Shown: positions 1 through 8,516, numbered from the stretch's first letter. The stretch: 11,729 nt of DNA from Clostridia bacterium (GCA_017467225.1 JAFTSR010000158.1:1-11729), one strand, 5' to 3'. Notes: generated by a model not told the origin, from the letters alone. Made by a program: numbers and translations.

Positions 1-217
1 AATTTTCGCCGTCCTTTTTGAGGCGGCGAAAGCAAAGTTTTTGCTATGCAGCAGCCGCGTGCGATTTAGCCAAACGCCGGAGGCGTTTGGTGGTAGCACG
101 CGATAGAGGGGGGACATGGGGGTCCTCCCCCATGAACGTTTTCTTTGGTTCGTTTCTTTGTCGTTTGACAAAGAAATGAACAACAACCCAACCAACGTTA
201 GAAATCTTTGTTCTCAC
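1..217 (+). repeat. Structured intergenic repeat, copy A (left end cut by window)
   Basis: Four ordered inverted repeats are visible. Module 1 is TTTCGCCG (4-11) with CGGCGAAA (24-31), followed by AGCAAA-gtt-TTTGCT (31-45). Module 2 is CGCGTGC (56-62) with GCACGCG (96-102), enclosing CCAAACGCC-gga-GGCGTTTGG (70-90). Module 3 is CATGGGGG-tcct-CCCCCATG (115-134). Module 4 is GTTCGTTTCTTTGTC with GACAAAGAAATGAAC (148-181), where one G faces one T. A tail AACGTTAGAAATCTTTGTTC ends near 217. The same order recurs at 2169-2411 and 8168-8406 and, inverted, at 5491-5732. No protein is likely here. I do not recognise a named RNA or repeat family. Confidence 0.85.
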
Positions 218-242
218 CCTTTCCACCAACCAAAAAACACAT

Positions 243-251
243 ATTTCCACA
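243..251 (+). promoter_or_regulatory. Possible DnaA box upstream of dnaA
   Basis: ATTTCCACA differs at one position from the relaxed DnaA box TTWTNCACA. It lies just upstream of the dnaA promoter, where DnaA autoregulation would be expected. A single near-match is weak evidence by itself. Confidence 0.4.
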
Positions 252-271
252 TATTTTATACCGCTACCCCC

Positions 272-300
272 TTGCAATTTTTGCCCTTTTATGTTATAAT
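272..300 (+). promoter_or_regulatory. Probable sigma-A promoter of dnaA
   Basis: TTGCAA (272-277) is a 4/6 match to the -35 box. A 17-base spacer leads to a perfect TATAAT (295-300), preceded by TG at 292-293, which makes an extended -10. It sits 70 bases before the dnaA start codon and points into the gene. A transcript would begin near 306-308 and have a leader of roughly 65 bases. Confidence 0.7.
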
Positions 301-303
301 ATT

Positions 304-344
304 ATCTATAGTTATATTTATAGATTTTACCTCACTATCGATAG
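304..344 (+). promoter_or_regulatory. Inverted repeats in the dnaA leader
   Basis: ATCTATA (304-310) pairs with TATAGAT (319-325) across an 8-base AT-rich loop. It is followed by the perfect 10-base palindrome CTATCGATAG (335-344). Both lie at or just after the expected transcription start and before the ribosome binding site at 356-363. They could be operator sites or a leader hairpin. The symmetry is seen directly, but a function is only inferred. Confidence 0.4.
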
Positions 345-370
345 ATATTTTACCTGAAAGGAGCCCTCCT

Positions 371-1852
371 ATGTCCCAAACCTACCTCGAAGATATGTCC
401 CTTATTTGGAATATGATCCGCGACTCCCTCCATGATAAACTCAGCAGCGAAACCGTCGACCTCTGGTTTGCCGACGTTACCGTCGTTTCGTTCGAAAACG
501 ATACCATCACCCTGGCGACCCCCTCCGACCTTAAATGCCGTACCATCAATACCCACCACATCGAAACTATCCAAAAGCGCTTCTGCCAGCTGATGGGCTT
601 TGACGTCAAGGTCGAGGTCATCTCCACTGCCGGCCAGGAGCCGCGTACCACCCACGGCTGGACAGGCTCCTTCCTCAATGAAAAGGATAAGCCCGTCGCA
701 GAAGATCGCCGCGACGACGATCACCTGACGCTGGCTGAGCTGTTCCGCCGCGAGGACGAGCCCTCTGTCAAGGAGGAAAAGCAGGAGGAAGAACCGGAAG
801 CACAGCCGCCGCGCGCCTCCCGCATGCCTATCTCGCAGGTCAATTACACCTTTGATAACTTTATCATCGGCGCATCCAATAAGTTCGCGCACGCCGCCTG
901 CTATGCCGTCGCGGAAAGTCCCGCACGTAGCTATAACCCCCTGTTCATCTACGGCGATAGTGGTCTGGGTAAAACCCACTTGATGTACGCAATCATCAAC
1001 CACTTGAAACAGAACAATCCCGATATCAATATCATCTACATCAAGGGCGACGAGTTTACCAACGAGCTGGTCGACTCCATCCGCCACAACGATCAGCAGA
1101 AGTTCCGCGACAAGTACCGTAAATGCGACGTGCTGCTGATCGACGATATTCAGTTTATCGCCGGTAAGGAGTCCACGCAGGAGGAATTTTTCCATACCTT
1201 CAACGCGCTGTACGAAAACTACAAGCAGATCATTCTGACCTCTGACCGTCCGCCGCGCGAGATTCGCACGCTGGAGGATCGACTCAAGACCCGCTTTGAG
1301 TGGGGTTTGATCGCCGACATTCAGCCGCCGGACTTGGAGCTGCGCGTGGCGATTATCAAGAAAAAGGCAGAGGAGATCGGCATCGACCTGCCGCACGATC
1401 TGCATATGTTCCTCGCCGAAAATCTGCGTAAGAACGTTCGTCAGATCGAAGGCTCTATCAATAAGCTCAGCGCGCTTTCCATGCTGTCCGGCAAAAAGCT
1501 GGATATGGATCTGGTCAACAGCTTTATCTCCGAGCTGCTCGGCGGCGACGAGCCCGTGCAGGTGACTGTGGACAAGATCTTCGATGCGGTCAGCGAAAAA
1601 TACGGCGTCAGCAAAGAGGAAATCTACGGCACCCACCGCACCAAGGAAATTGCAACCGCCCGTCACGTTACTATCTACTTACTGCGTAACCTGACCGATA
1701 TGTCCTTCCCGAATATCGGACGCATGTTCAATCGCGACCATTCCACTATCATGAATTCCATCGACGTCGTCGAGCGACGCCTGCGCAGCGATAGCATGTT
1801 CGTCATGGATATCGCCGAGCTTAAAAAGATCGTTACAGGACAGAATCATTGA
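371..1852 (+). CDS. dnaA: Chromosomal replication initiator protein DnaA
   Basis: DnaA is the AAA+ ATPase that binds DnaA boxes, melts the origin and loads the replicative helicase. This protein has 493 residues. Domain I is roughly residues 1-85, followed by an acidic, low-complexity linker at about 95-150. The AAA+ core carries Walker A GDSGLGKTH (195-203), Walker B VLLIDDIQF (254-262), sensor I LTSDRP (289-294) and the arginine-finger segment RLKTRFEWG (304-312). Domain IV is the DNA-binding region, with GTHRTKEIATARH from residue 420 and the signature RDHSTIMNS from 455. The start at 371 is chosen because GAAAGGAG (356-363) lies 7 bases upstream. An in-frame ATG at 116 would add 85 residues read through a repeat, the promoter and the leader, and it lacks family similarity. 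The length is a little above the usual 440-460 because of the linker. It is first in the origin gene cluster. Confidence 0.98.
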   Translation: MSQTYLEDMSLIWNMIRDSLHDKLSSETVDLWFADVTVVSFENDTITLATPSDLKCRTINTHHIETIQKRFCQLMGFDVKVEVISTAGQEPRTTHGWTGSFLNEKDKPVAEDRRDDDHLTLAELFRREDEPSVKEEKQEEEPEAQPPRASRMPISQVNYTFDNFIIGASNKFAHAACYAVAESPARSYNPLFIYGDSGLGKTHLMYAIINHLKQNNPDINIIYIKGDEFTNELVDSIRHNDQQKFRDKYRKCDVLLIDDIQFIAGKESTQEEFFHTFNALYENYKQIILTSDRPPREIRTLEDRLKTRFEWGLIADIQPPDLELRVAIIKKKAEEIGIDLPHDLHMFLAENLRKNVRQIEGSINKLSALSMLSGKKLDMDLVNSFISELLGGDEPVQVTVDKIFDAVSEKYGVSKEEIYGTHRTKEIATARHVTIYLLRNLTDMSFPNIGRMFNRDHSTIMNSIDVVERRLRSDSMFVMDIAELKKIVTGQNH

Positions 1853-1863
1853 AAGAGTTATAT

Positions 1864-1917
1864 AAGGGGCGCTGCCCCTTGACCCCGCCAGAAACTTTCT
1901 TAAAAGAAAGTTTCTGG
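1864..1917 (+). terminator. Tandem hairpins after dnaA (possible terminator)
   Basis: Two perfect inverted repeats follow the dnaA stop. AAGGGGC-gct-GCCCCTT spans 1864-1880. A 14-bp stem, CCAGAAACTTTCTT (1888-1901) with AAGAAAGTTTCTGG (1904-1917), comes next. A run of five T lies at 1929-1933, 11 bases after the stem, so this is not a textbook intrinsic terminator. It may still end or protect the dnaA transcript. It also forms the left end of a composite repeat shared with the region after gyrB. Confidence 0.45.
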
Positions 1918-2168
1918 ACTTCAAAGAATTTTTGAAAAAATTTATTGCTAAAGTTTTTGCTTCAGCAGTTATTCCGCGCCGATTGCAGCATCCTATTGGG
2001 GCCCCTACCCCAAATGGCAGATAAATAAGTAGTTTGCCATCAGAACGGACGCGCAATGCGCGCCCCTACAAGAAAAACCGTTGCGAGATCCGTTCGACTC
2101 CGCGCGCTTCGCCGCGCTCCGCTCAGGATGACGCAAGGGGAAGAACGCAGCACATCCCGACAGCATTT
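1918..2168 (+). repeat. Composite repeat region after dnaA
   Basis: This non-coding stretch contains GAAAAAATTTATTG (1934-1947), a hairpin TTGGGG-ccccta-CCCCAA (1996-2013), ATGGCA (2014-2019) pairing with TGCCAT (2035-2040), and CGCGC-aat-GCGCG (2050-2062) followed by CCCCTAC. The same kinds of block in the same order lie after gyrB at 8020-8160. A stretch at about 2091-2130 (TTCGACTCCGC, then GCTCAGGATGAC) resembles a dispersed repeat that I recall from many clostridial genomes. It is absent from the gyrB copy, so it may be an insertion. I see no credible gene here. Confidence 0.65.
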
Positions 2169-2411
2169 CTTCCCGTAGAAATCCCCTCTGTTTTCGCCGT
2201 TTTTTTGAAACGGCGAAAGCAAAGTTTTTGCTGTGCAACAGCCGCGTGCGTCTGAGCAAAAACACGGAGTGTTTTTGTGTGCAGCACGCGAAGTAGCAGG
2301 GATACATAAGGGACGGCAGTCCCTTATGCGCGTTTTCTTTGGTTCGTTTCTTTGACGCGCGTCAAAGAAATGAACAACAACCTTTTTACAGTTAGAAATC
2401 TTTGTTCGCAC
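2169..2411 (+). repeat. Structured intergenic repeat, copy B (full)
   Basis: This copy begins at a TTCCCGTAGAAA boundary shared with copy D and, inverted, with copy C. Module 1 has an 11-bp perfect stem, TTTCGCCGTTT (2192-2202) with AAACGGCGAAA (2208-2218). Module 2 is CGCGTGC (2243-2249) with GCACGCG (2284-2290), enclosing CAAAAACAC-gga-GTGTTTTTG (2257-2277). Module 3 is CATAAGGGAC-ggca-GTCCCTTATG (2305-2328). Module 4 is GTTCGTTTCTTTGAC-gcgc-GTCAAAGAAATGAAC (2342-2375). The tail GTTAGAAATCTTTGTTCGCAC ends at 2411, directly where the putative origin begins. Compared with copy A, all four stems differ in sequence but remain paired. Confidence 0.88.
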
Positions 2412-2456
2412 TTTCTGCCCCCCTTTCTAACAACTTATCCCTCCACTTTCCAAACC

Positions 2457-2508
2457 TGTGGAAAACCTCCCCACTTTCCACTGAACCTGTGGAAAACTCT
2501 GTGTAAAA
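2457..2508 (-). promoter_or_regulatory. Cluster of three DnaA boxes
   Basis: On the minus strand these read TTTTCCACA (2457-2465), TTTTCCACA (2488-2496) and TTTTACACA (2500-2508). All match the relaxed consensus TTWTNCACA and share one orientation. The first two start 31 bases apart, about three helical turns. The last two start 12 bases apart. Confidence 0.7.
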
Positions 2509-2699
2509 TAGGGATAACTCCCACCCCACCTGCCATTTTTCCCTTTCTTTACCTCACTTTCTACATTTTCCTCCCCTGTGGATTTTTCAAATCAGTAAAA
2601 ATCGGAAAAATCATCCCACCCACATTTTTCCACCAAATCCCCACAGTAACACTCACACCCCACCCCACACTTTTCAACATCTCCCCACCTCGGAAAACT

Positions 2700-2762
2700 T
2701 GTGGAAAATTTCAAAATCCATCCAAATCCCGAAAATTTTCACAACCTTGAATTCTTTCCACA
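2700..2762. promoter_or_regulatory. Second, mixed-orientation DnaA box group
   Basis: TTTTCCACA on the minus strand (2700-2708) matches the relaxed box. ATTTTCACA (2735-2743) and CTTTCCACA (2754-2762) on the plus strand each differ at one position. They lie between the first box cluster and the dnaN leader, so they would flank any unwinding element. Confidence 0.5.
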
Positions 2763-2937
2763 TTTCCTCCCCACCTTTTCTCTCAACCATCCCCGGAAAA
2801 CGAAAATCATAAGGGATAACTTTCCCTTGAAAAATATAGCAAATTTCCACTTTTCAAACTTGTACACACCCCCTATTACTTCTACGACTATTCATTCATT
2901 TCATTCTATTCATCTTCATTCATAAGGAGGACCTAAC

Positions 2938-4083
2938 ATGAAAATCAAATTTCAGCGCAAAGAGATCATCGATGCCATCTCCCCTTTGATGTGTGCCGTC
3001 TCCGGCAAATCCACCCTGACTGCCGCCGAGGGTATCTTAATGGAGGCAAAAGCACCCGATACCGTCACTCTGACCACGTTTGACCTGGAAAAGGGCGTCC
3101 GCATCACCATCCACCCCGAGGTGCTGGAGGAAGGCTCCTATATTATCAATGCTTCTAAATTCAATCAGACCGTCAAGGCTATGAGCGCCGCAGAGTTTAC
3201 CCTCTCGGTCGATAATACCCTGACTGCTACCTTTGAGGCCGGTAAGTTTACCTATAAGATCGGCGCACTGCCCGGCAGCGATTTTCCCGAGACGCCTCAG
3301 CTGTCCGGCGAAAACGGCTTTGTCGTCAATCAGGGCGTGTTCAAAAAGATGCTGTCCAAGGTCATGCACGCCATGGCCCTCAACGACCAGCGTCCCGTGC
3401 TCAACGGCTGCTTCGTCAAGATCGTTGACGATAATCTGCAGATGATCGCCTGCGATACCTTCCTTATCGCCAAGTGTGCCATCTCCACCGAAATGAAAAA
3501 TGTCAATATCTCCGGCGCGGCTCTCAATACCTCGTTTATCATTCCCAATAAAACGGTTATGGAGCTCAACCGCATGTTCTCTGACGATGAGGAGGAAGAG
3601 GTCTGCATCTATATGAACCGTAAGAATATGATGTTCACGCTGGGCGACGTCTGCTTCTTCTCCCGATTGATCATCGGCGAGTATATGGATATCGAGAGAG
3701 CCACCCAGATGCACCAGTCCGGCTACATTATCGTTGACCGCGAGCCGATGCTTGAGGCGCTGGAGAGAGCTTCTCTGATCACCGAGGAGAGAATTGCCGG
3801 CTACGTCCGCGCACACGTCAAGCTGGAGGTTCACGAGGATACCCTCAAGATCGCAGCCATGAGCGCTGCCGGCAGCACCTATGACGAGCTGTGGATCGAG
3901 CACGTCGGCGACGACGTTTCCATCGCGCTCAATAACCGCTATCTGATCGACGCTCTGCGCGCCTGCAGCGGCGAGAGAGTCATGATCAAGATGAGCTCGG
4001 CACGCGCACCTCTTTATATCATTCCCGCTGAGGAATGGGAGAACGCATCGGAGTTTTTCTTCCTGCTTCCCATCCGCGCATAA
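2938..4083 (+). CDS. dnaN: DNA polymerase III beta subunit (sliding clamp)
   Basis: The beta clamp forms a ring dimer that holds DNA polymerase III and many repair proteins on DNA. The protein has 381 residues, near the usual 365-380. It starts MKIKFQRKEIIDAI, which fits the first helix of domain I, and contains the family-like segments KIGALPGSDFPETP and MALNDQRPVLNGCF. It ends in FFFLLPIRA, matching the C-terminal (M/L)P(M/V/I)R strand of clamps near the partner-binding pocket. The start is fixed by AAGGAGG (2924-2930) 7 bases upstream. The leader is a T/C-rich series of ATTCATTC-like units (2891-2922). No clear promoter is visible. recF starts 3 bases after the stop, so the two are almost certainly co-transcribed. 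Confidence 0.97.
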   Translation: MKIKFQRKEIIDAISPLMCAVSGKSTLTAAEGILMEAKAPDTVTLTTFDLEKGVRITIHPEVLEEGSYIINASKFNQTVKAMSAAEFTLSVDNTLTATFEAGKFTYKIGALPGSDFPETPQLSGENGFVVNQGVFKKMLSKVMHAMALNDQRPVLNGCFVKIVDDNLQMIACDTFLIAKCAISTEMKNVNISGAALNTSFIIPNKTVMELNRMFSDDEEEEVCIYMNRKNMMFTLGDVCFFSRLIIGEYMDIERATQMHQSGYIIVDREPMLEALERASLITEERIAGYVRAHVKLEVHEDTLKIAAMSAAGSTYDELWIEHVGDDVSIALNNRYLIDALRACSGERVMIKMSSARAPLYIIPAEEWENASEFFFLLPIRA

Positions 4084-4086
4084 TAT

Positions 4087-5217
4087 ATGATCTGTCAATC
4101 TGTTTCGCTGCGTAATTTCCGCAACGTGAGCGAGGCGCACGTCGATTTTTGCGACGGGATCAATCTCATTCTCGGCAACAACGCGCAGGGAAAGACAAAT
4201 CTTTTGGAGGCCGTCGCGCTGATGGCCATCGGCAAGAGCTTTCGCGGCGCCAAGGAGGCGGAGATGATCCGCTTCGGGCAGAGTGCGGCCGAGATCAGCC
4301 TCAACTATCACGACTCCTTGCGCGAGCAGAACGTGTCGCTCTCGCTGGCCGAGAATAAGCGGCGCGTGTGGATGCAGAACGGCAACAAGGTCGCCAAGGT
4401 CGCCGATATGGTCGGGCAGGTCCGCGTGGTCATTTTTATGCCGGAGCATCTGTCTATCATCAAAAGCGGACCCGAGCTGCGGCGCAACTTTTTGGATGTT
4501 GCGCTGTGCCAGATGCGCCCGAGATACCTGTACTGCCTGCAGCGGTACAACGGTATTCTCAAGGAGCGCAACAAGCTGCTCAAGGTGGCGCGTGAGAACG
4601 GTCAGACGCTCTCTGAGATCGAGCCGCTGCTTGACGTCTGGACGCAGCAGATGGTTGAGAACGCGGTGCCGATTGCCAAGTTCCGCGCCGAGTTTGTCGA
4701 GCGCATGAGACGAGCGGCAGGCGTTGTGTTTGCCGAAATGACGGACGGCCGTGAGACCCCGAATTTCATCTACAAGGGGCCGCTTGGCTTTGGAGAGGAA
4801 AACGTATGCGCCGACGCGGCGACGCGCATTTATGACAAAATAAAGAGCTCGTGGAGCCTTGAGCTGGCGGCCGGCACGACGCTGCACGGCACGCACCGCG
4901 ACGATATTGAGATCACGCTCAACGGCGTGAGCGCGCGCTCCTACGCCTCGCAGGGGCAGCAGAGATCGCTGTCGTTGGCCATGAAGCTGGCCGAGGGTGA
5001 GATCAGCCGGGAGGAGCACGGAGATTATCCGGTATTTCTGTTTGACGACGTGCTGAGTGAATTGGATCGCGGCAGGCGGGAGTATCTGATCTCCAAGATC
5101 CGCGGACGGCAGGTCATTATGAGTGGCTGCGAGAAAATAGAGATTGACGGGCAGGGTAGTGTGGCGCACCGCGTGATCTGCGTGGACGGCGGCACGTTTA
5201 CCGAGCAAAAAGAGTAA
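4087..5217 (+). CDS. recF: DNA replication and repair protein RecF
   Basis: RecF is an SMC-like ABC ATPase that helps RecOR load RecA at gaps in duplex DNA. The 376-residue protein has Walker A GNNAQGKTN (30-38) and the ABC signature SQGQQRS (288-294). The Walker B and D-loop segment is VFLFDDVLSELD (316-327), with RGRQVIMSG after it. This is the full expected set for RecF, and the length is normal. The start codon lies 3 bases after the dnaN stop with no recognisable ribosome binding site, so translation probably depends on coupling to dnaN. The S4-domain gene yaaA, placed between dnaN and recF in Bacillus, is absent. Third-position G is commoner here than in dnaN or early gyrB, judged by eye. 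Confidence 0.96.
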   Translation: MICQSVSLRNFRNVSEAHVDFCDGINLILGNNAQGKTNLLEAVALMAIGKSFRGAKEAEMIRFGQSAAEISLNYHDSLREQNVSLSLAENKRRVWMQNGNKVAKVADMVGQVRVVIFMPEHLSIIKSGPELRRNFLDVALCQMRPRYLYCLQRYNGILKERNKLLKVARENGQTLSEIEPLLDVWTQQMVENAVPIAKFRAEFVERMRRAAGVVFAEMTDGRETPNFIYKGPLGFGEENVCADAATRIYDKIKSSWSLELAAGTTLHGTHRDDIEITLNGVSARSYASQGQQRSLSLAMKLAEGEISREEHGDYPVFLFDDVLSELDRGRREYLISKIRGRQVIMSGCEKIEIDGQGSVAHRVICVDGGTFTEQKE

Positions 5218-5224
5218 AAAAATT

Positions 5225-5476
5225 ATGATATATTTACACGTGGGTAACCACAAAAATATAAGAGAGAGGGACATTATCGGTATTTTTGATACTGACAATG
5301 CGACCCTGGGCGAGGAGAGTCGCCGCTTTCTTGCCGATGCGCAGAAAAAGGGCATTCTCACCGCTGCCAAGGAGGAAATTCCCAAGTCCTTTATCGTCTA
5401 CCGCGAGGCGGGAGAGGTCAAGGTCTGCTTTTCTCAGCTGTCTTCCACTGCCTTGATCGGCAGGATGGAGGAGTGA
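5225..5476 (+). CDS. remB: DUF370 protein, RemB-like regulator
   Basis: This 83-residue protein begins MIYLHVGNHKNIRERDIIGI and contains the family-like segments FDTDNATL, EIPKSFIV and SQLSSTALIGR. These match my memory of the DUF370 family (RemA/RemB). In Bacillus subtilis, remB (yaaB) sits between recF and gyrB, the same slot as here, and contributes to activation of biofilm matrix genes. RemA of the same family binds DNA. The gene starts 7 bases after the recF stop, with only a weak purine stretch (AAAAAGAG, 5207-5214) as ribosome binding site, so it is likely the last gene of the dnaN-recF-remB operon. The family call is firm. A matrix-regulation role in this organism is inferred. Confidence 0.88.
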   Translation: MIYLHVGNHKNIRERDIIGIFDTDNATLGEESRRFLADAQKKGILTAAKEEIPKSFIVYREAGEVKVCFSQLSSTALIGRMEE

Positions 5477-5490
5477 GTATTATTTAGAGA

Positions 5491-5732
5491 GTGCGAACAA
5501 AGCGTTCTATCCGTAGTAAGTTTTTTCTTCACTTCTTTGTCACGCGACAAAGAAGTGAAGCGAAGAAAACGCGCATGGGGGAGGACCCCCATGTCCCCCC
5601 GGCATCGCGCGTTACACGCAAAAAACGCTATCGCATTTTTTGCTAAACACGCGCGGTTCTCGCATCGCAAAAATTTTGCTTTCGCCGCCTCAAAAAGGAC
5701 GGCGAAAACTGCAGGGCTTTCTACGGAAAGAA
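5491..5732 (-). repeat. Structured intergenic repeat, copy C (inverted)
   Basis: The element runs opposite to the genes. From its tail, GTGCGAACAAAG (5491-5502), the order is module 4, a perfect 15-bp stem CTTCACTTCTTTGTC (5527-5541) with GACAAAGAAGTGAAG (5546-5560), then module 3, CATGGGGG-agga-CCCCCATG (5574-5593). Module 2 follows, CGCGCG (5606-5611 and 5650-5655) enclosing GCAAAAAACGC with GCATTTTTTGC (5618-5643), then module 1, TTTCGCCG with CGGCGAAA (5680-5707). It ends at the TTCTACGGAAAG boundary. It starts 14 bases after the remB stop. Module 3 is the exact reverse complement of that in copy A. Module 2 is nearly identical to that of copy D. Confidence 0.87.
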
Positions 5733-5796
5733 AAAGATAATTTCTAACAAATACCAACCATTCCATCCCGTCTGCGGATGGCTAACGATCTCGCAC

Positions 5797-5935
5797 CTGC
5801 CGTCCGCCCGAATAGTGGCGGCCGGCAGCCGGGGGATCTACAAGGGGGCAACGCCCCCTTCGTACGCGTTTTTTTTGGTTCGTTTTTTTGACGCGTGTCA
5901 AAAAAATGAACAATAAAACTTATAAACGTTAGAAA
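5797..5935 (+). repeat. Structured intergenic repeat, half copy C'
   Basis: Only the right half is present, in the plus orientation. It has module 3, AAGGGGGC-aac-GCCCCCTT (5842-5860), module 4, GTTCGTTTTTTTGAC-gcgt-GTCAAAAAAATGAAC (5878-5911), and the tail AACGTTAGAAAA to about 5935. In place of modules 1 and 2 there is an unrelated hairpin, CTGCCGtCCGCC (5797-5808) with GGCGGcCGGCAG (5817-5828). The tail ends about 58 bases before the gyrB start. The stretch between copies C and C' (5733-5796) shows nothing I can name. No confident gyrB promoter was found. TTGACG at 5888-5893 lies inside module 4 and lacks a good -10 partner. Confidence 0.75.
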
Positions 5936-5980
5936 ACCAAACTCAAAAATCTAATCTTTTACATAAAATCTCAAACGTAA

Positions 5981-7957
<1,977 letters not shown>

Positions 7958-7969
7958 TGCCTTCGGCGA

Positions 7970-8001
7970 CCAAGGGGTATTTTTGAAAAAATACCCCTTG
8001 G
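7970..8001 (+). terminator. Long perfect hairpin after gyrB (possible terminator)
   Basis: CCAAGGGGTATTTTT (7970-7984) pairs over 15 bases with AAAAATACCCCTTGG (7987-8001) around a GA turn, starting 12 bases after the gyrB stop. It lacks a following T run, so it may stabilise the mRNA end rather than terminate transcription on its own. It shares the AAGGGG/CCCCTT base with the hairpin after dnaA. Confidence 0.5.
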
Positions 8002-8167
8002 AACCCCAAAAACTTTTGGAAAAATTTATTGGCTAAATTTTTAGCGGTTCTGTTCTAAATGAACGAACAGCAACGTCCATATGGGGCCCCTACCCCATAA
8101 GATGAATAACAAATTTGTTTCACATTGGAACGGGAGGACCAAGGCCCTCCCCTACCGGATTTAATTT
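8002..8167 (+). repeat. Composite repeat region after gyrB
   Basis: This stretch contains CCAAAA-ac-TTTTGG (8006-8019), GAAAAATTTATTG, and GCTAAA-tt-TTTAGC (8032-8045). Next come TATGGGG-ccccta-CCCCATA (8080-8099), the palindrome AACAAATTTGTT (8108-8119), and GGGAGG pairing with CCTCCC (8132-8151) before CCTACCGG. Block order matches 1918-2168 after dnaA. Only short words are identical (GAAAAA plus TTTATTG, GGGGCCCCTACCCC), while the stems differ. I see no gene here. Confidence 0.65.
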
Positions 8168-8406
8168 CCTTCCCGTAGAAATTCCTCTGTTTTCGCCGTC
8201 CTTTTTGAGGCGGCGAAAGCAAAGTCTGCACTCTGTGACAGCCGCGCGTGTTTAGCAAAAAATGCGATAGCGTTTTTTGCGTGTAACGCGCGACCACAAT
8301 CCGGGTTCTTAGGGGCGGGCCCCTAAGTCGCTTTCTTGGTTCGTTCTTTGCCGACGCAAAGAATGAACAACAAACCTTTTAACGTTAGAAAGCTATGTTC
8401 GCACTC
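8168..8406 (+). repeat. Structured intergenic repeat, copy D (full)
   Basis: Copy D begins CCTTCCCGTAGAAATT. It has module 1, TTTCGCCG with CGGCGAAA (8191-8218). Module 2 is CGCGCG (8243-8248 and 8287-8292) around GCAAAAAATGC-gata-GCGTTTTTTGC (8255-8280). Module 3 is CTTAGGGG-cggg-CCCCTAAG (8308-8327). Module 4 is shortened by two base pairs on each arm, GTTCGTTCTTTGC with GCAAAGAATGAAC (8339-8368). The tail CGTTAGAAAGCTATGTTCGCAC ends near 8404. It precedes the small membrane peptide gene at 8517. Confidence 0.87.
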
Positions 8407-8447
8407 CCAAATAAATTCCCCCGCAAAATTCTATCACATTCTCCCCA

Positions 8448-8473
8448 CTCCGACATAATATGATAATGCGGAG
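8448..8473 (+). promoter_or_regulatory. Imperfect palindrome over a promoter-like sequence
   Basis: CTCCGACAT (8448-8456) and ATGCGGAG (8466-8473) are inverted repeats with one extra A in the left arm. They enclose AT-rich sequence with CATAATA and GATAAT words. It lies about 45 bases before the small gene at 8517. CATAATA resembles the -10 (CATNNTA) of forespore sigma factors, but no matching -35 box is clear. An operator or promoter role is only suggested. Confidence 0.3.
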
Positions 8474-8516
8474 GGCAAAATCCCTACCGCAAATCCAATG
8501 AACGGAGGGCTATGTG

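Larger units (their letters stand above)
2412..2925. other. oriC: Putative chromosomal origin of replication (oriC)
   Basis: This 514-base gap lies between dnaA and dnaN, the position of the unwinding side of the origin in Bacillus-type bacteria. The plus strand is strikingly poor in G. Most G residues sit inside TGTGGAAAA-type DnaA boxes (2457-2465, 2488-2496, 2700-2708) and a TGTGTAAAA (2500-2508). Weaker plus-strand matches are ATTTTCACA (2735-2743) and CTTTCCACA (2754-2762). TTATCCCT or its complement occurs at 2435-2442, 2509-2516 and 2812-2819. An AT-rich segment at about 2820-2860 could be the melting region. Open frames crossing the region are low-complexity and rejected. The exact unwinding site cannot be fixed from sequence alone. 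Confidence 0.75.

Noticed and set aside
116..370. In-frame ATG at 116 that would extend DnaA by 85 residues
   Set aside because: The extension reads through repeat copy A, the probable promoter and the leader. The start at 371 has a strong ribosome binding site and begins a normal domain I.
218..370. Riboswitch or T-box leader upstream of dnaA
   Set aside because: The leader after the promoter is only about 65 bases and shows simple palindromes but no T-box or riboswitch signature.
350..1666. Long minus-strand frame opposite dnaA (438 codons)
   Set aside because: It is a shadow of GC-rich codon use. It mirrors DnaA exactly, has no recognisable domain, and is not preceded by a convincing start signal.
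2352..2925. Open frames of 132 and 74 codons across the dnaA-dnaN gap
   Set aside because: They encode low-complexity Pro/Phe/Thr/His-rich sequence caused by the G-poor strand, lack ribosome binding sites, and overlap DnaA boxes.
3037..5385. Minus-strand frame of 782 codons opposite dnaN and recF
   Set aside because: It spans three well-recognised plus-strand genes and their junctions, and its His/Leu/Val/Ala/Asp-rich composition is typical of an antisense shadow.
5537..5740. Short plus-strand frame inside repeat copy C
   Set aside because: It lies wholly within the hairpin repeat. Its lysine and arginine runs come from the stem sequence, and no ribosome binding site is present.
5888..5917. 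TTGACG as -35 box of a gyrB promoter
   Set aside because: It lies inside the module 4 stem, and the best -10 at 17-18 bases (CAATAA or AATAAA) is poor, so the match is likely a by-product of the repeat.
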